In this document: piece by piece, positions 1 through 5,648 of the stretch | How positions within the stretch are numbered: the first letter of the stretch is position 1 | Layout: every line of letters starts with the position of its first letter | Source of the DNA: an uncultured Pirellula sp. | GTDB taxonomy: Bacteria; Planctomycetota; Planctomycetia; Pirellulales; Pirellulaceae | Length of the DNA: 5,648 nucleotides | Direction: 5' to 3' | NCBI GenBank assembly: GCA_903892365.1 | Contig: CAITIF010000746.1 | Span: 1 to 5,648 of the forward strand | The notes under the pieces: generated by a model | The model's input: the letters and a program-made list of their open reading frames with translations, nothing else | Told to the model about the DNA's origin: nothing | The model's database searches: none | Made by a program: the position numbers and the translations under genes

Positions 1-199
1 ACGTTGCGTTGTCGATCAGTGTACATCTGGAGCTCGTTGTTTCCGCCACCGAAAGCGTTTTGTTCGCATTCCCATTTCGAATAATCCAAGCTTTTCCCGT
101 CGAATTCGTCTTCCAAACAATCTCTTGGGCGTTCAGTGAATGGACCAAAAAAAGTGCTGCCGACATGAATGCCGCTAGCGAAAAGCATGTTTTTTTCAT
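1..199 (-). CDS. Secreted family-16 glycoside hydrolase (GH16), 5' end only, with an apparent one-base frameshift
   Basis: GH16 enzymes cut beta-1,3/1,4 glucans or galactans outside the cell; the substrate here cannot be told. Starting at ATG 199-197 the frame reads a classic signal peptide: MKK, a hydrophobic core (FSLAAFMSAALFLV), then a signal peptidase I site LNA|QE at residues 24/25, followed by EIVWK. GAAGG at 206-210 lies six bases before this ATG. From base 110 to the window edge the GH16 signature is in the neighbouring frame: DEFDGKSLDYSKW, then GGGNNELQMYTDRQRN. This is the N-terminal part of the GH16 fold (family consensus roughly W-x-DEFdG...LD..kW...ggGNnElQ.YT). Joining VWK to DEFDG needs one extra base near 110-111, so a one-base deletion or a sequencing error is inferred. 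The catalytic ExDxxE motif lies outside the window. An automatic caller might start at ATG 188 in the GH16 frame, which loses the signal peptide. Both frames are open to the edge. Family call strong; whether the gene works is uncertain. Confidence 0.8.
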   Translation of the reverse strand, partial: MKKTCFSLAAFMSAALFLVHSLNAQEIVWKTNSTGKAWIIRNGNANKTLSVAETTSSRCTLIDNAT

Positions 200-205
200 G
201 AGAAA

Positions 206-210
206 CCTTC
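206..210 (-). promoter_or_regulatory. Ribosome binding site of the GH16 gene
   Basis: GAAGG on the minus strand, six bases before ATG 199. It decides for the signal-peptide frame as the true start, against the ATG at 188 in the other frame. Confidence 0.65.
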
Positions 211-259
211 AGTCAGGGTCGAGGAAGAGGAAGGGGGAAGCCAAAAAGCGGAGGAATGG

Positions 260-796
260 TTATGGCACCCGATTATGAACGGGCCAACCCTTGGTATCTA
301 GGGTCCAAGATTCATTCCACGGATAAGGGTGGTTGAGATTGAAAGATGGATCAGGATTAGCGCTATTTTGTTGAAAAATCAGCAAAGTAGGTGTTTCTTT
401 CCAGCTGGGGGTGATGCTGAATGAGCCACCCTTTGTTTCAATATTTAATAACCGTGCATGCAAGGAGCCATTAGGACTTGGAAGCCAGGTCAAGGCACCG
501 GTCGCAACTTGAGTAACCTGACCTCGGTCTTCGGAGATTGGACCTTCGTAGGTTAGGTACAGTTTGCGATGGTTGGGAAGCCGGGTGAGTTTGACGGGAG
601 CAGCCCAACTGGAAACCGGATTAAGGGCCTCGAAACAGAGGACTTTTTCGGCATCCAAACTTGGGTGTTCCATCAGCAGGTCCCAGTGTGAAGATCGCTG
701 GGAGGAGGCCGGAAGAGCGTGATGGAGGACGGTAAAGCGAAAACCATCTAAAAATTTTCTTAAATCTTCAAGACGGCTATTTCCGAGCGTGGTCAT
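260..796 (-). CDS. Stand-alone LigD_N-like (DNA ligase D 3'-phosphoesterase domain-like) protein
   Basis: A 178-residue protein resembling the N-terminal phosphoesterase (PE) domain of bacterial ligase D, which trims 3' ends of DNA in Mn-dependent end repair. No ligase or polymerase domain is attached. The visible PE motifs are HHALPASSQRSSHWDLLME (residues about 25-43, compare KH..RLHYDFRLE) and LPNHRKLYLTYEGPISEDRG (about 73-92, compare EDHPL.Y..FEG.IP.G.YG). Numbered from ATG 796, His25 or His26, His37, Asp39, His76 and Tyr80 line up with PE active-site residues, but the Arg of the HYDFR motif is a Leu (residue 41). The C-terminal half is not recognised, and there is no signal peptide. ATG 796 is preferred because GAAAGG (802-807) sits five bases upstream; a TTG at 814 would add six residues. 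The downstream GH16 gene starts 60 bases on with no clear terminator between, so an operon is possible. The family call is from motifs; nuclease activity is not established. Confidence 0.8.
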   Translation of the reverse strand: MTTLGNSRLEDLRKFLDGFRFTVLHHALPASSQRSSHWDLLMEHPSLDAEKVLCFEALNPVSSWAAPVKLTRLPNHRKLYLTYEGPISEDRGQVTQVATGALTWLPSPNGSLHARLLNIETKGGSFSITPSWKETPTLLIFQQNSANPDPSFNLNHPYPWNESWTLDTKGWPVHNRVP

Positions 797-801
797 CGGA
801 A

Positions 802-807
802 CCTTTC
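802..807 (-). promoter_or_regulatory. Ribosome binding site of the LigD_N-like gene
   Basis: GAAAGG on the minus strand, five bases before ATG 796. It favours ATG 796 over the in-frame TTG at 814, whose upstream sequence is poor in purines. Confidence 0.5.
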
Positions 808-916
808 GACCCAAGAAGCATCAAAACCGGCGTCAAAGTCCGTAGAACCGTCGTGTTCTGTGGTTGGCGACGTGTGTATTTGGGTAGTTTTGGAAAAATA
901 GACCTTCAATTTTGAT

Positions 917-955
917 GCCTTTAGAGGCTGGGCAACCCATCTTAGTGGGTCGCCC
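917..955. other. Two adjacent hairpins in the divergent region
   Basis: The first hairpin pairs GCCT (917-920) with AGGC (925-928) around TTAG. The second pairs GGGCAACCCA (930-939) with TGGGTCGCCC (946-955), nine of ten pairs with one A/C mismatch and a six-base loop. No T-run follows on either strand, so this is not a standard intrinsic terminator. It could be an operator, a structured leader or chance. Function unknown. Confidence 0.4.
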
Positions 956-1000
956 GACGATGGATTGAGTGCTTAGAGTGGCGTCTGAGCACAGGTAAAT

Positions 1001-1028
1001 TTGCATCCGAATCCTGCCCAACTATACT
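1001..1028 (+). promoter_or_regulatory. Candidate sigma70-like promoter of the giant gene
   Basis: TTGCAT (1001-1006) and TATACT (1023-1028) with a 16-base spacer match the -35 and -10 consensus well (TTGACA, TATAAT). Transcription would start near 1035 and give a leader of about 140 bases before ATG 1176. Planctomycete promoters are poorly characterised, so this is inferred from consensus only. Confidence 0.45.
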
Positions 1029-1116
1029 CGATTTTGAGTGTCTAGATCTGTTCGCAGAATTTAATGACGGGTTTTTCGCCATTAAAGATGCCTGGAGACT
1101 GGGCCCTTTTTTACAG

Positions 1117-1142
1117 CCTTGCAGCGATTGTTTGCTGCGAGG
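1117..1142 (+). promoter_or_regulatory. Strong hairpin in the leader of the giant gene
   Basis: CCTTGCAGC (1117-1125) pairs with GCTGCGAGG (1134-1142) as a nine-pair stem with one G-T wobble and an eight-base loop. It ends 22 bases before the Shine-Dalgarno sequence and no T-run follows, so it is not a terminator. It may stabilise the long mRNA or tune translation; this is inference. Confidence 0.4.
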
Positions 1143-1164
1143 GGTTCCTGGCTACCTTTGCACT

Positions 1165-1169
1165 GAGGG
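1165..1169 (+). promoter_or_regulatory. Ribosome binding site of the giant gene
   Basis: GAGGG lies six bases before ATG 1176. An in-frame TGA at 1164-1166 overlaps it and limits any upstream extension to GTG 1173 or TTG 1170, so the start is well fixed. Confidence 0.75.
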
Positions 1170-1175
1170 TTGGTG

Positions 1176-4100
1176 ATGACCATCCGCCGGCTTCGCAACA
1201 CGAATTCCAACACCAAATCGAACACTCCAGAGAATGCAAAGGGCAGCAAGGCTAAACGTAGCCAACTGCGCCAGCATTTGCTCGAAACACTAGAATCGCG
1301 CCAGTTGATGGCGGTCGGTCCTCAATTGATCGGTGTACAACCGAACAATAGTGATTTGATCGAGAACGGGGTGATTCGCAATATTGCCCCGCGGGAGCTG
1401 ACGTTCCGATTTGACGATTCTCAAATCATTGATCAAGCCACGGTGGGTGGCATTCGCGTGACACGAGCTGGGGGTGACGGTACGTTCACTTTGCCGAGCG
1501 TGTCTAGCGACTTCGGCACTGCGGGTCGTGCGGACATCCAATTGACCTCGCGGAATGCAGCCGATTCGATCACGGTCAACGTAGCCAAAGCCGACCTTGG
1601 AACGTTCGCAGTGGCTCAGCTTGCCATGACGAACAACAATCTTTTGATCACGTTGAACTCCAACCCGACAGCACAGGTTACAGCTCAAGGTCTGGTCAAC
1701 TTGATCAATACGGCCAATGCGACAACCAATCGCATTTCCGCCAAGCTCAATGGTGGGCTGGGAACGACACCTTTGAACGCGGTGGATCCAGCCAACATAG
1801 GGACATTGCGTCTATCTGCAAGCAATGACGTGATGGTCATTCCAGGTGCAGTTGTCATTGGCGATCGTCCGAATGAGAACGAAGTGACCTTGCGATTTGC
1901 GGAGAATCTTCCAGATGACATGTACCGTCTGGAAGTTTTTGGATTCGATGATGCGGGTAGAGGTATTCGCGGACTAAGAAACACCCGAGGTGAGTTCTTT
2001 GTTCCGTCCAATCCAAATACGCGGCAGGAAACCATTGACTTCCGTTTGGATCTTGGACCACAGGTTACTTCGGTGGTTCCACAGCCGATCGTTCGTTTGG
2101 CGAACAGTTCTCTATCGCAGCAGCGCGATACGATCGTTGTGTACTTTGATAACGATAAAATGCTAGTGGAAAACGGTCCGAACGGTTTGCCTACCGCTCG
2201 AAGCGTGGAGAACCCAGCGTTCTACCAACTGATCTACACTTCGGATACGGTCCGCAACACGGACGACCTGCCAGCATTCTTGCCAGTCTCAGTGCGTTAC
2301 AACGCATCGGCCAATACAGCGACGTTGGTCTTCGCGAACGATCTCGACTTGCTTCCAGGCCCAACAGTTCCATCGAGCACATTCCGGCTGCGTATTGGAA
2401 CGCGTGAAACAACGCCGATGGCGCCAGTCCGATCGGAAGCGACTGCGACCGCTATTTCCGATTTGAACACCAATGGCGTTGCTAAGGTTCGGTTTACGTC
2501 TAAGGCGATTGGAGAAGCCGGTTCAGGCATCTCGGTATCGTTCGTGAACACTGGTGTTTTGGCGTCGCCTAGTGTCACGGTTACAGGCCAAGCTATTCGT
2601 GTCAATTATGGTGGAAGTACCGTCACGGTCAATGATTTGATATCGGCGTTGGAATCCAATCCAGCGTCCTCCGCGTTGATCAAGGCGACTTTGGAACCGG
2701 GCAGTGATGGCACGCGGTTGGTAAGCAATCGACCGATCAATTATTCGCCAGTAACTTTGTTCGGAATGGGCAGTTCGTTCGATACCGCAACCAATTTGGG
2801 AACGATTGGTTCGGTCAATGTTCCGTTGACAAGTTTGTTGTTGAGTTCCACCATTGATCCAGAGGTTCATGATTTGGACCTTGCCGGAGCCAGCAATGAT
2901 CCATCGCAACGAATTGTTCCGGAGCAGATGGAAAATCACATCAACCCGGACTTCGGTGGAGATGATTTTCCTGGCATCCGAACGGTCTATTACAATTTCC
3001 GTGCAAACTATGGCTTTGATGGTGTAACCCCGGTTTTCAATGCGATTACGGAAAAGCAAAAGGACCGAATCCGCGAAGCTTTCACCCTTTGGTCGAACCA
3101 ACTGGGAGTTCAGTTTGTAGAAACAGCCAACAGTGGTCTTACGGTTGCCTTGGGTACCGTCAACGCGCTAGGAACAGGACCTAACGTTGAGATCCACGGT
3201 CAATGGGGCGTTCGCATCGACCCAACGTATCAAGATAGCTTGGCAGTATTCTCCGCCAATAACATTTGGAACGATAACTATGGCGAGAACCTGACCCGTG
3301 CAGCGGCAGCAAGCATTGGTTTTATGTTGGGCTTGTCTCGAGCTGGTAATTTAGATCCTTCTCAATTGTTGCGGCTTGATAACGGATTCATCAATTTTCC
3401 AACCACAGCAGACCGAAATTTTGAGCCGGTCTTCCCAGGTAACCAAGACGTCATTCACGGTCAATACTTGCATCGACCTGAAGGAAGCGACATCGACTTG
3501 TATCGCTTCGACATCGATTTCGGAGCGACCGGCGCCCCGCGAACCGGTGTTTTCGTCGCAGAGACCATTGCCGAACGATTGGCCGACAGCAGCACCTTGG
3601 ATAGCCGACTCGCCTTGTACAAGCAAGTTCAAGCTTCGGCCCTTTCGAACCTGGGCGTTGGACAAGGGGTTCAAGTGAAGTTCGAAGCCGTACGGCCTGG
3701 AAAGCTCGGCAACAACTTGCAAGTGTTCGTGACGCGAAGCAATCGCGGGATTGGTGCTTTGCCGATCGTCAATGCTTTCCCAAATGCGATTACGATTGAT
3801 TTGAATTCCACCGTGGGTAGTGAAACGACCCTGGTGCAGATGCTGACCGCGATCGACAACAACTCGGCTGCTCGATCTCTGGTGAAGGTCACTCGAATTT
3901 CTGGTTCGGAGACAACAGTCCTTGGGAACAGGGACATCACCTATTCGCCAATCACCTTGAATGGTGGCGAGCTCGAATTGATCTCGCAGAATGACAATTA
4001 CTTCAGCGATGATTCGTTGATCCGGACAACGTTGTCATCAGGGGTTTACTATCTTGGTGTTACATCGACAGGTAACGACAAGTACGACGCCACCATTCCG

Positions 4101-5648
4101 GGCACTGGAACTGGCGGACGTACAGAAGGCAAGTACGACTTACGATTAACGTTCCGTGCACAAACCGATAGCAGCGATTCGCTTCAAGATGTTTCCGGTC
4201 CTGGCGGCGATGTCTCGCTGGCATTGGACGGAGACTCGGACGGAGTGGTTGGTGGTGTTTACAACTTCTGGTTCCAAACACGGCCGCTCGATCGGGCATT
4301 GAATTTTAACGCAGGTGGATCGGCAGACCTGGAACGAAGGCTCATCACGATTCGTGGTGCCAACGGTGCAGAAGTACGATTTGAATTCAGCATCGATTCT
4401 TCGGTCGGAATCGGTAATACCCGAATTCCTTACTCGCTTACCAGTACAGCAGAAGAACTTGCTACTAATTTGGCAGCAGCCATCGCAAGCCGAACCGAGC
4501 TTGGGGTGACAGCCACCGTGAATGGTGCGAGAATTGTTCTTCAAGGCGAGCGACTCATTCAGCTATCGTCCGGTTTGACGATTGTAGATCTTTCCGGCAA
4601 GACCATTTTTGTCGACAAGTCCGCTGGTCCAAACGCAGATGGTTCGTTGGCTCGACCGTTTAACAACATCGCTGGCTCTGGTGTGGCGAATGCGTTTGCA
4701 GCAGCAGTGCCCGGGGACATCGTTCGTATTGTTGGAAATAGTGGCTCCGACAACCGACTTGAAACAGTCGCTGATAACCTTGCCTATGAAATTGGTTTTG
4801 GCTTGTTGAATGGGGAAGTATTGTCGGACGGTGCGACCATGGATGTGCCGAAGGGCGTTACCGTGATGATCGATGCCGGTGCGATCTTTAAGATGAATCG
4901 CTCCCGAATTGGGGTCGGCAGTTCATCGCTGAGCGTGGACCGAAGTGGCGGTGCGTTGCAGGTTCTCGGTGCACCCATTTTGCTCGATCGCGCGGGCAAT
5001 GCGATTAAGATGACCGACGGATCGGTGGCTCCGGGAAGTGTGTTCTTTACTTCTTGGTTGGACGAAACGATTGGTTTCGATAATTACTCGCCTAGAACAA
5101 CACCTTCTGCCGGTAATTGGGGTGGTTTGTTGTTCAAGCGGGATTTGGATGCTGCAGCAGGCCGATTTGACTTAGAAGACGAAGGAATTTTCCGTCAGTA
5201 CGTCAATCACGCTGACATTCGTTACGGTGGCTCCAGTGCGGTTGTAGTGGATGCGGTTCAACAAACTGTTAATTCCATTCAGATTGCTGACATGCGGCCT
5301 ACGATTTCTTACAACAACATTTCGTTTGGTGCCGATGCGGCCATGAGTGCTACGCCCGATAGCTTTCGTGAGACGCTATTCAGCGAACCTGCGTATCAAC
5401 GTAAAGGATCTTTTACCCCGGATTACGACCGAGTCGGCCCGAGGATCCATGACAATATTTTGGCAAGGAACTCGATCAATGGTCTGTTCGTTCGAGTTAG
5501 CACCGTCGCTGGTGGTGAGCTACGACAGTTGACGGTTCCGGGACGATTCGATGACGTGGATATTGTTCACGTTGTCTCGGAAAACATTGTGATTCAAGGT
5601 GTGCCAGGCGCTTCTTTGTTGGACGAAACAACGTTGCCATCGAATTTG
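1176..5648 (+). CDS. Giant multidomain surface/secreted protein with LEPR-XLL N-terminus, 3' end beyond the window
   Basis: One frame runs 1491 codons to the last base without a stop, so only the N-terminal part is seen; relatives often run to thousands of residues. Order of parts: basic N-terminus (1-36); LEPR-XLL-like motif LETLESRQLMA (about 36-46); Ig-like domain (about 49-294) interrupted by a module near 117-201; second Ig-like domain (about 295-412); module (about 433-530); metalloprotease-like domain (about 596-735) with no zinc ligands left; PPC-like domain (about 754-994) interrupted by a module near 830-930; Ca-loop-like DGDSDG (about 1018-1023); another module (about 1040-1138); start of a parallel beta-helix (from about 1140). 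There is no classical signal peptide; export through the LEPR-XLL motif is inferred from the family. Cysteines are absent from the whole stretch, as is common for extracellular proteins. The start is fixed by GAGGG at 1165 and the upstream TGA. The role is unknown; adhesion, a cell-surface scaffold or polysaccharide binding would fit. The gene is sure, the function is not. Confidence 0.96.
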   Translation, partial: MTIRRLRNTNSNTKSNTPENAKGSKAKRSQLRQHLLETLESRQLMAVGPQLIGVQPNNSDLIENGVIRNIAPRELTFRFDDSQIIDQATVGGIRVTRAGGDGTFTLPSVSSDFGTAGRADIQLTSRNAADSITVNVAKADLGTFAVAQLAMTNNNLLITLNSNPTAQVTAQGLVNLINTANATTNRISAKLNGGLGTTPLNAVDPANIGTLRLSASNDVMVIPGAVVIGDRPNENEVTLRFAENLPDDMYRLEVFGFDDAGRGIRGLRNTRGEFFVPSNPNTRQETIDFRLDLGPQVTSVVPQPIVRLANSSLSQQRDTIVVYFDNDKMLVENGPNGLPTARSVENPAFYQLIYTSDTVRNTDDLPAFLPVSVRYNASANTATLVFANDLDLLPGPTVPSSTFRLRIGTRETTPMAPVRSEATATAISDLNTNGVAKVRFTSKAIGEAGSGISVSFVNTGVLASPSVTVTGQAIRVNYGGSTVTVNDLISALESNPASSALIKATLEPGSDGTRLVSNRPINYSPVTLFGMGSSFDTATNLGTIGSVNVPLTSLLLSSTIDPEVHDLDLAGASNDPSQRIVPEQMENHINPDFGGDDFPGIRTVYYNFRANYGFDGVTPVFNAITEKQKDRIREAFTLWSNQLGVQFVETANSGLTVALGTVNALGTGPNVEIHGQWGVRIDPTYQDSLAVFSANNIWNDNYGENLTRAAAASIGFMLGLSRAGNLDPSQLLRLDNGFINFPTTADRNFEPVFPGNQDVIHGQYLHRPEGSDIDLYRFDIDFGATGAPRTGVFVAETIAERLADSSTLDSRLALYKQVQASALSNLGVGQGVQVKFEAVRPGKLGNNLQVFVTRSNRGIGALPIVNAFPNAITIDLNSTVGSETTLVQMLTAIDNNSAARSLVKVTRISGSETTVLGNRDITYSPITLNGGELELISQNDNYFSDDSLIRTTLSSGVYYLGVTSTGNDKYDATIPGTGTGGRTEGKYDLRLTFRAQTDSSDSLQDVSGPGGDVSLALDGDSDGVVGGVYNFWFQTRPLDRALNFNAGGSADLERRLITIRGANGAEVRFEFSIDSSVGIGNTRIPYSLTSTAEELATNLAAAIASRTELGVTATVNGARIVLQGERLIQLSSGLTIVDLSGKTIFVDKSAGPNADGSLARPFNNIAGSGVANAFAAAVPGDIVRIVGNSGSDNRLETVADNLAYEIGFGLLNGEVLSDGATMDVPKGVTVMIDAGAIFKMNRSRIGVGSSSLSVDRSGGALQVLGAPILLDRAGNAIKMTDGSVAPGSVFFTSWLDETIGFDNYSPRTTPSAGNWGGLLFKRDLDAAAGRFDLEDEGIFRQYVNHADIRYGGSSAVVVDAVQQTVNSIQIADMRPTISYNNISFGADAAMSATPDSFRETLFSEPAYQRKGSFTPDYDRVGPRIHDNILARNSINGLFVRVSTVAGGELRQLTVPGRFDDVDIVHVVSENIVIQGVPGASLLDETTLPSNL
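1281..1313 (+). other. LEPR-XLL-like sorting motif
   Basis: Residues 36-46, LETLESRQLMA, follow a basic stretch rich in Lys and Arg. Planctomycete giant proteins very commonly start with (F/L)E.LE.R.LL(A/S), named LEPR-XLL, thought to direct export and be cut nearby. Met replaces the second Leu of the LL pair here. Confidence 0.75.
1320..2057 (+). other. Ig-like domain split by an inserted module
   Basis: Residues about 49-294. The first part (LTFRFDDSQIIDQATVGGIR, then VTRAGGDG) and the second part (VVIGDRPNENEVTLRFAENL, then PDDMYRLEVFG) together read as one bacterial Ig-like domain of the type seen at the N-terminus of planctomycete giants. Residues about 117-201 interrupt it. Confidence 0.55.
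1524..1778 (+). repeat. Inserted module, copy A
   Basis: Residues about 117-201. It has the same layout as copies B and C: a beta-rich start (ADIQLTSRNAADSITVNV), a middle strand (NNNLLITLNSNP), then a helix (QGLVNLINTANATTN) and a last strand (RISAKLNGGLG). It is the most diverged copy and lacks the YSP.TL.G ending. Confidence 0.5.
2058..2411 (+). other. Second Ig-like domain
   Basis: Residues about 295-412. The stretch starts GPQVTSVVPQPIVR, continues through DTIVVYFDNDKM and NTATLVFANDLDLL, and ends TFRLRIGT. Its strand pattern and position after the first Ig-like domain match the usual order in this protein class. Confidence 0.45.
2472..2765 (+). repeat. Inserted module, copy B
   Basis: Residues about 433-530: AKVRFTSKAIGEAGSGISV, then GQAIRVNYGG, TVNDLISALESNPASSALIK and the ending INYSPVTLFG. 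It clearly matches copy C in order, spacing and ending. It sits between the second Ig-like domain and the linker before the protease-like domain. Confidence 0.7.
2961..3380 (+). other. Metalloprotease-like domain with a dead zinc site
   Basis: Residues about 596-735. The stretch TVYYNFRANYGF, then ITEKQKDRIREAFTLWSNQL and GVQFVETANSGLTVALG matches the N-terminal half of matrixin/serralysin-like domains. The place of HExGHxLGLxH holds ASIGFMLGLSR (residues 712-722): the scaffold IG.MLGLS remains while His, Glu, His and His are Ala, Ser, Phe and Arg. Protease activity is therefore not expected. Confidence 0.7.
3435..4157 (+). other. Pre-peptidase C-terminal (PPC)-like domain split by an inserted module
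   Basis: Residues about 754-994. The first part reads QYLHRPEGSDIDLYRFDID ... LDSRLALYK; the second reads GGELELISQNDNYFSDDSLI ... SGVYYLGVTS ... GKYDLRLTFR. Joined without residues about 820-930 they give the normal PPC pattern (D.Y.F ... LD..L.LY..G..L..ND.....DS ... YY..V). Such domains accompany secreted proteins. Confidence 0.65.
3663..3965 (+). repeat. Inserted module, copy C
   Basis: Residues about 830-930: VQVKFEAVRPGKLGNNLQVF, NAITIDLNSTVG, TTLVQMLTAIDNNSAARSLV, with the ending ITYSPITLNG. It aligns with copy B along its length and interrupts the PPC-like domain at a strand turn. Confidence 0.7.
4293..4589 (+). repeat. Fourth inserted module (different type)
   Basis: Residues about 1040-1138: RRLITIRGANGAEVRFEFS, TAEELATNLAAAIASRTELG, VTATVNGARIVLQG. 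It has the strand-helix-strand layout of copies A-C but little direct identity to them. It sits between GGVYNFWFQTRPLDR and the beta-helix start GKTIFVDKSAGPNADGS. Confidence 0.5.
4593..5648 (+). other. Start of a parallel beta-helix region
   Basis: Residues about 1140 to the edge. KTIFVDKSAGPNADGSLARP followed by FNNIA and VPGDIVRIVGN is the typical opening of right-handed beta-helix domains (iyVd...GsdGs...Pf.tI..A...PGD.V.i..G). Later turns include VTVMIDAGAIFKM, GALQVLGAPILL and the hallmark GNWGGLLF (residues 1313-1320). The helix continues past the window. Confidence 0.65.

Larger units (their letters stand above)
797..1175. other. Divergent intergenic region (379 bases)
   Basis: This separates the minus-strand LigD_N-like gene from the plus-strand giant gene, so it should carry promoters for both. 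A candidate rightward promoter is at 1001-1028. I see no convincing leftward promoter. Hairpins lie at 917-928, 930-955 and 1117-1142. A perfect 9-base inverted repeat (GCATCAAAA at 818-826 and TTTTGATGC at 910-918) brackets the left part. No convincing gene lies within it. Confidence 0.7.

Noticed and set aside
1..130. Programmed -1 frameshift in the GH16 gene
   Set aside because: There is no canonical slippery heptamer at the junction. The T7 run in the signal peptide would shift frame too early and lose the VWK expected before DEFDG.
9..278. Plus-strand open frame of 89 codons
   Set aside because: It lies opposite the GH16 signal peptide and motif, which have strong family evidence; its product resembles nothing.
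833..1021. Minus-strand open frame of 62 codons in the divergent region
   Set aside because: It starts at TTG with no ribosome site, resembles no family, and overlaps the hairpins and the candidate promoter.
1090..1112. GC-rich stretch followed by six T, possible terminator
   Set aside because: The only stem before the T-run is about four weak pairs, and it lies in the leader just upstream of a well-supported start.
1064..1255. Plus-strand 63-codon frame overlapping the giant gene's start
   Set aside because: It has no clear ribosome site and its last 80 bases are the other-frame reading of the giant gene. It is kept only as a possible leader ORF in the findings.
1290..2061. Several minus-strand open frames opposite the Ig-like region
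   Set aside because: They overlap one another and the giant gene and show no family resemblance.
2523..3101. Minus-strand 192-codon frame, the longest antisense one
   Set aside because: It lies entirely opposite the giant gene, is rich in Arg and Ile as antisense readings often are, and shows no domain.

Overview
The window looks like a piece of a planctomycete genome, most likely from the Pirellulaceae (the Rhodopirellula/Pirellula group). Three things point there. The giant plus-strand protein begins with the LEPR-XLL-type motif (LETLESRQLMA) typical of planctomycete giant surface or secreted proteins. Its domain order (Ig-like, protease-like, pre-peptidase C-terminal-like, parallel beta-helix) also fits that group. 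Finally, the neighbouring gene encodes a small stand-alone relative of the LigD phosphoesterase domain, which I associate with planctomycetes. This is recognition from memory; no search was run.

Left part, minus strand: bases 1-199 hold the 5' end of a secreted family-16 glycoside hydrolase (GH16). It has a clear signal peptide and an unmistakable GH16 N-terminal motif, but the two lie in different reading frames, separated by what looks like the loss of one base near position 110. Sixty bases upstream of that gene, on the same strand, ends a complete gene (260-796) for a LigD_N (3'-phosphoesterase)-like protein. The two could be co-transcribed.

Middle part: bases 797-1175 are a divergent intergenic region. 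It contains a hairpin pair (917-955), a plausible sigma70-like promoter pointing right (1001-1028), a leader of about 140 bases with a strong hairpin (1117-1142), and a short ORF overlapping the next gene that I do not accept as a gene.

Right part, plus strand: from ATG 1176 one reading frame stays open to the last base (1491 codons, no stop). It is the N-terminal part of a giant, presumably exported, multidomain protein. The frame encodes a LEPR-XLL sorting motif, Ig-like domains, a metalloprotease-like domain whose zinc site is completely lost, a PPC-like domain and the start of a parallel beta-helix. Three diverged copies of a roughly 85-100 residue module interrupt or separate these domains, and a fourth module of another type sits before the beta-helix. 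The most interesting observations are these nested modules, the dead protease site and the frameshifted GH16 gene. I found no RNA gene, insertion sequence, CRISPR array or origin.
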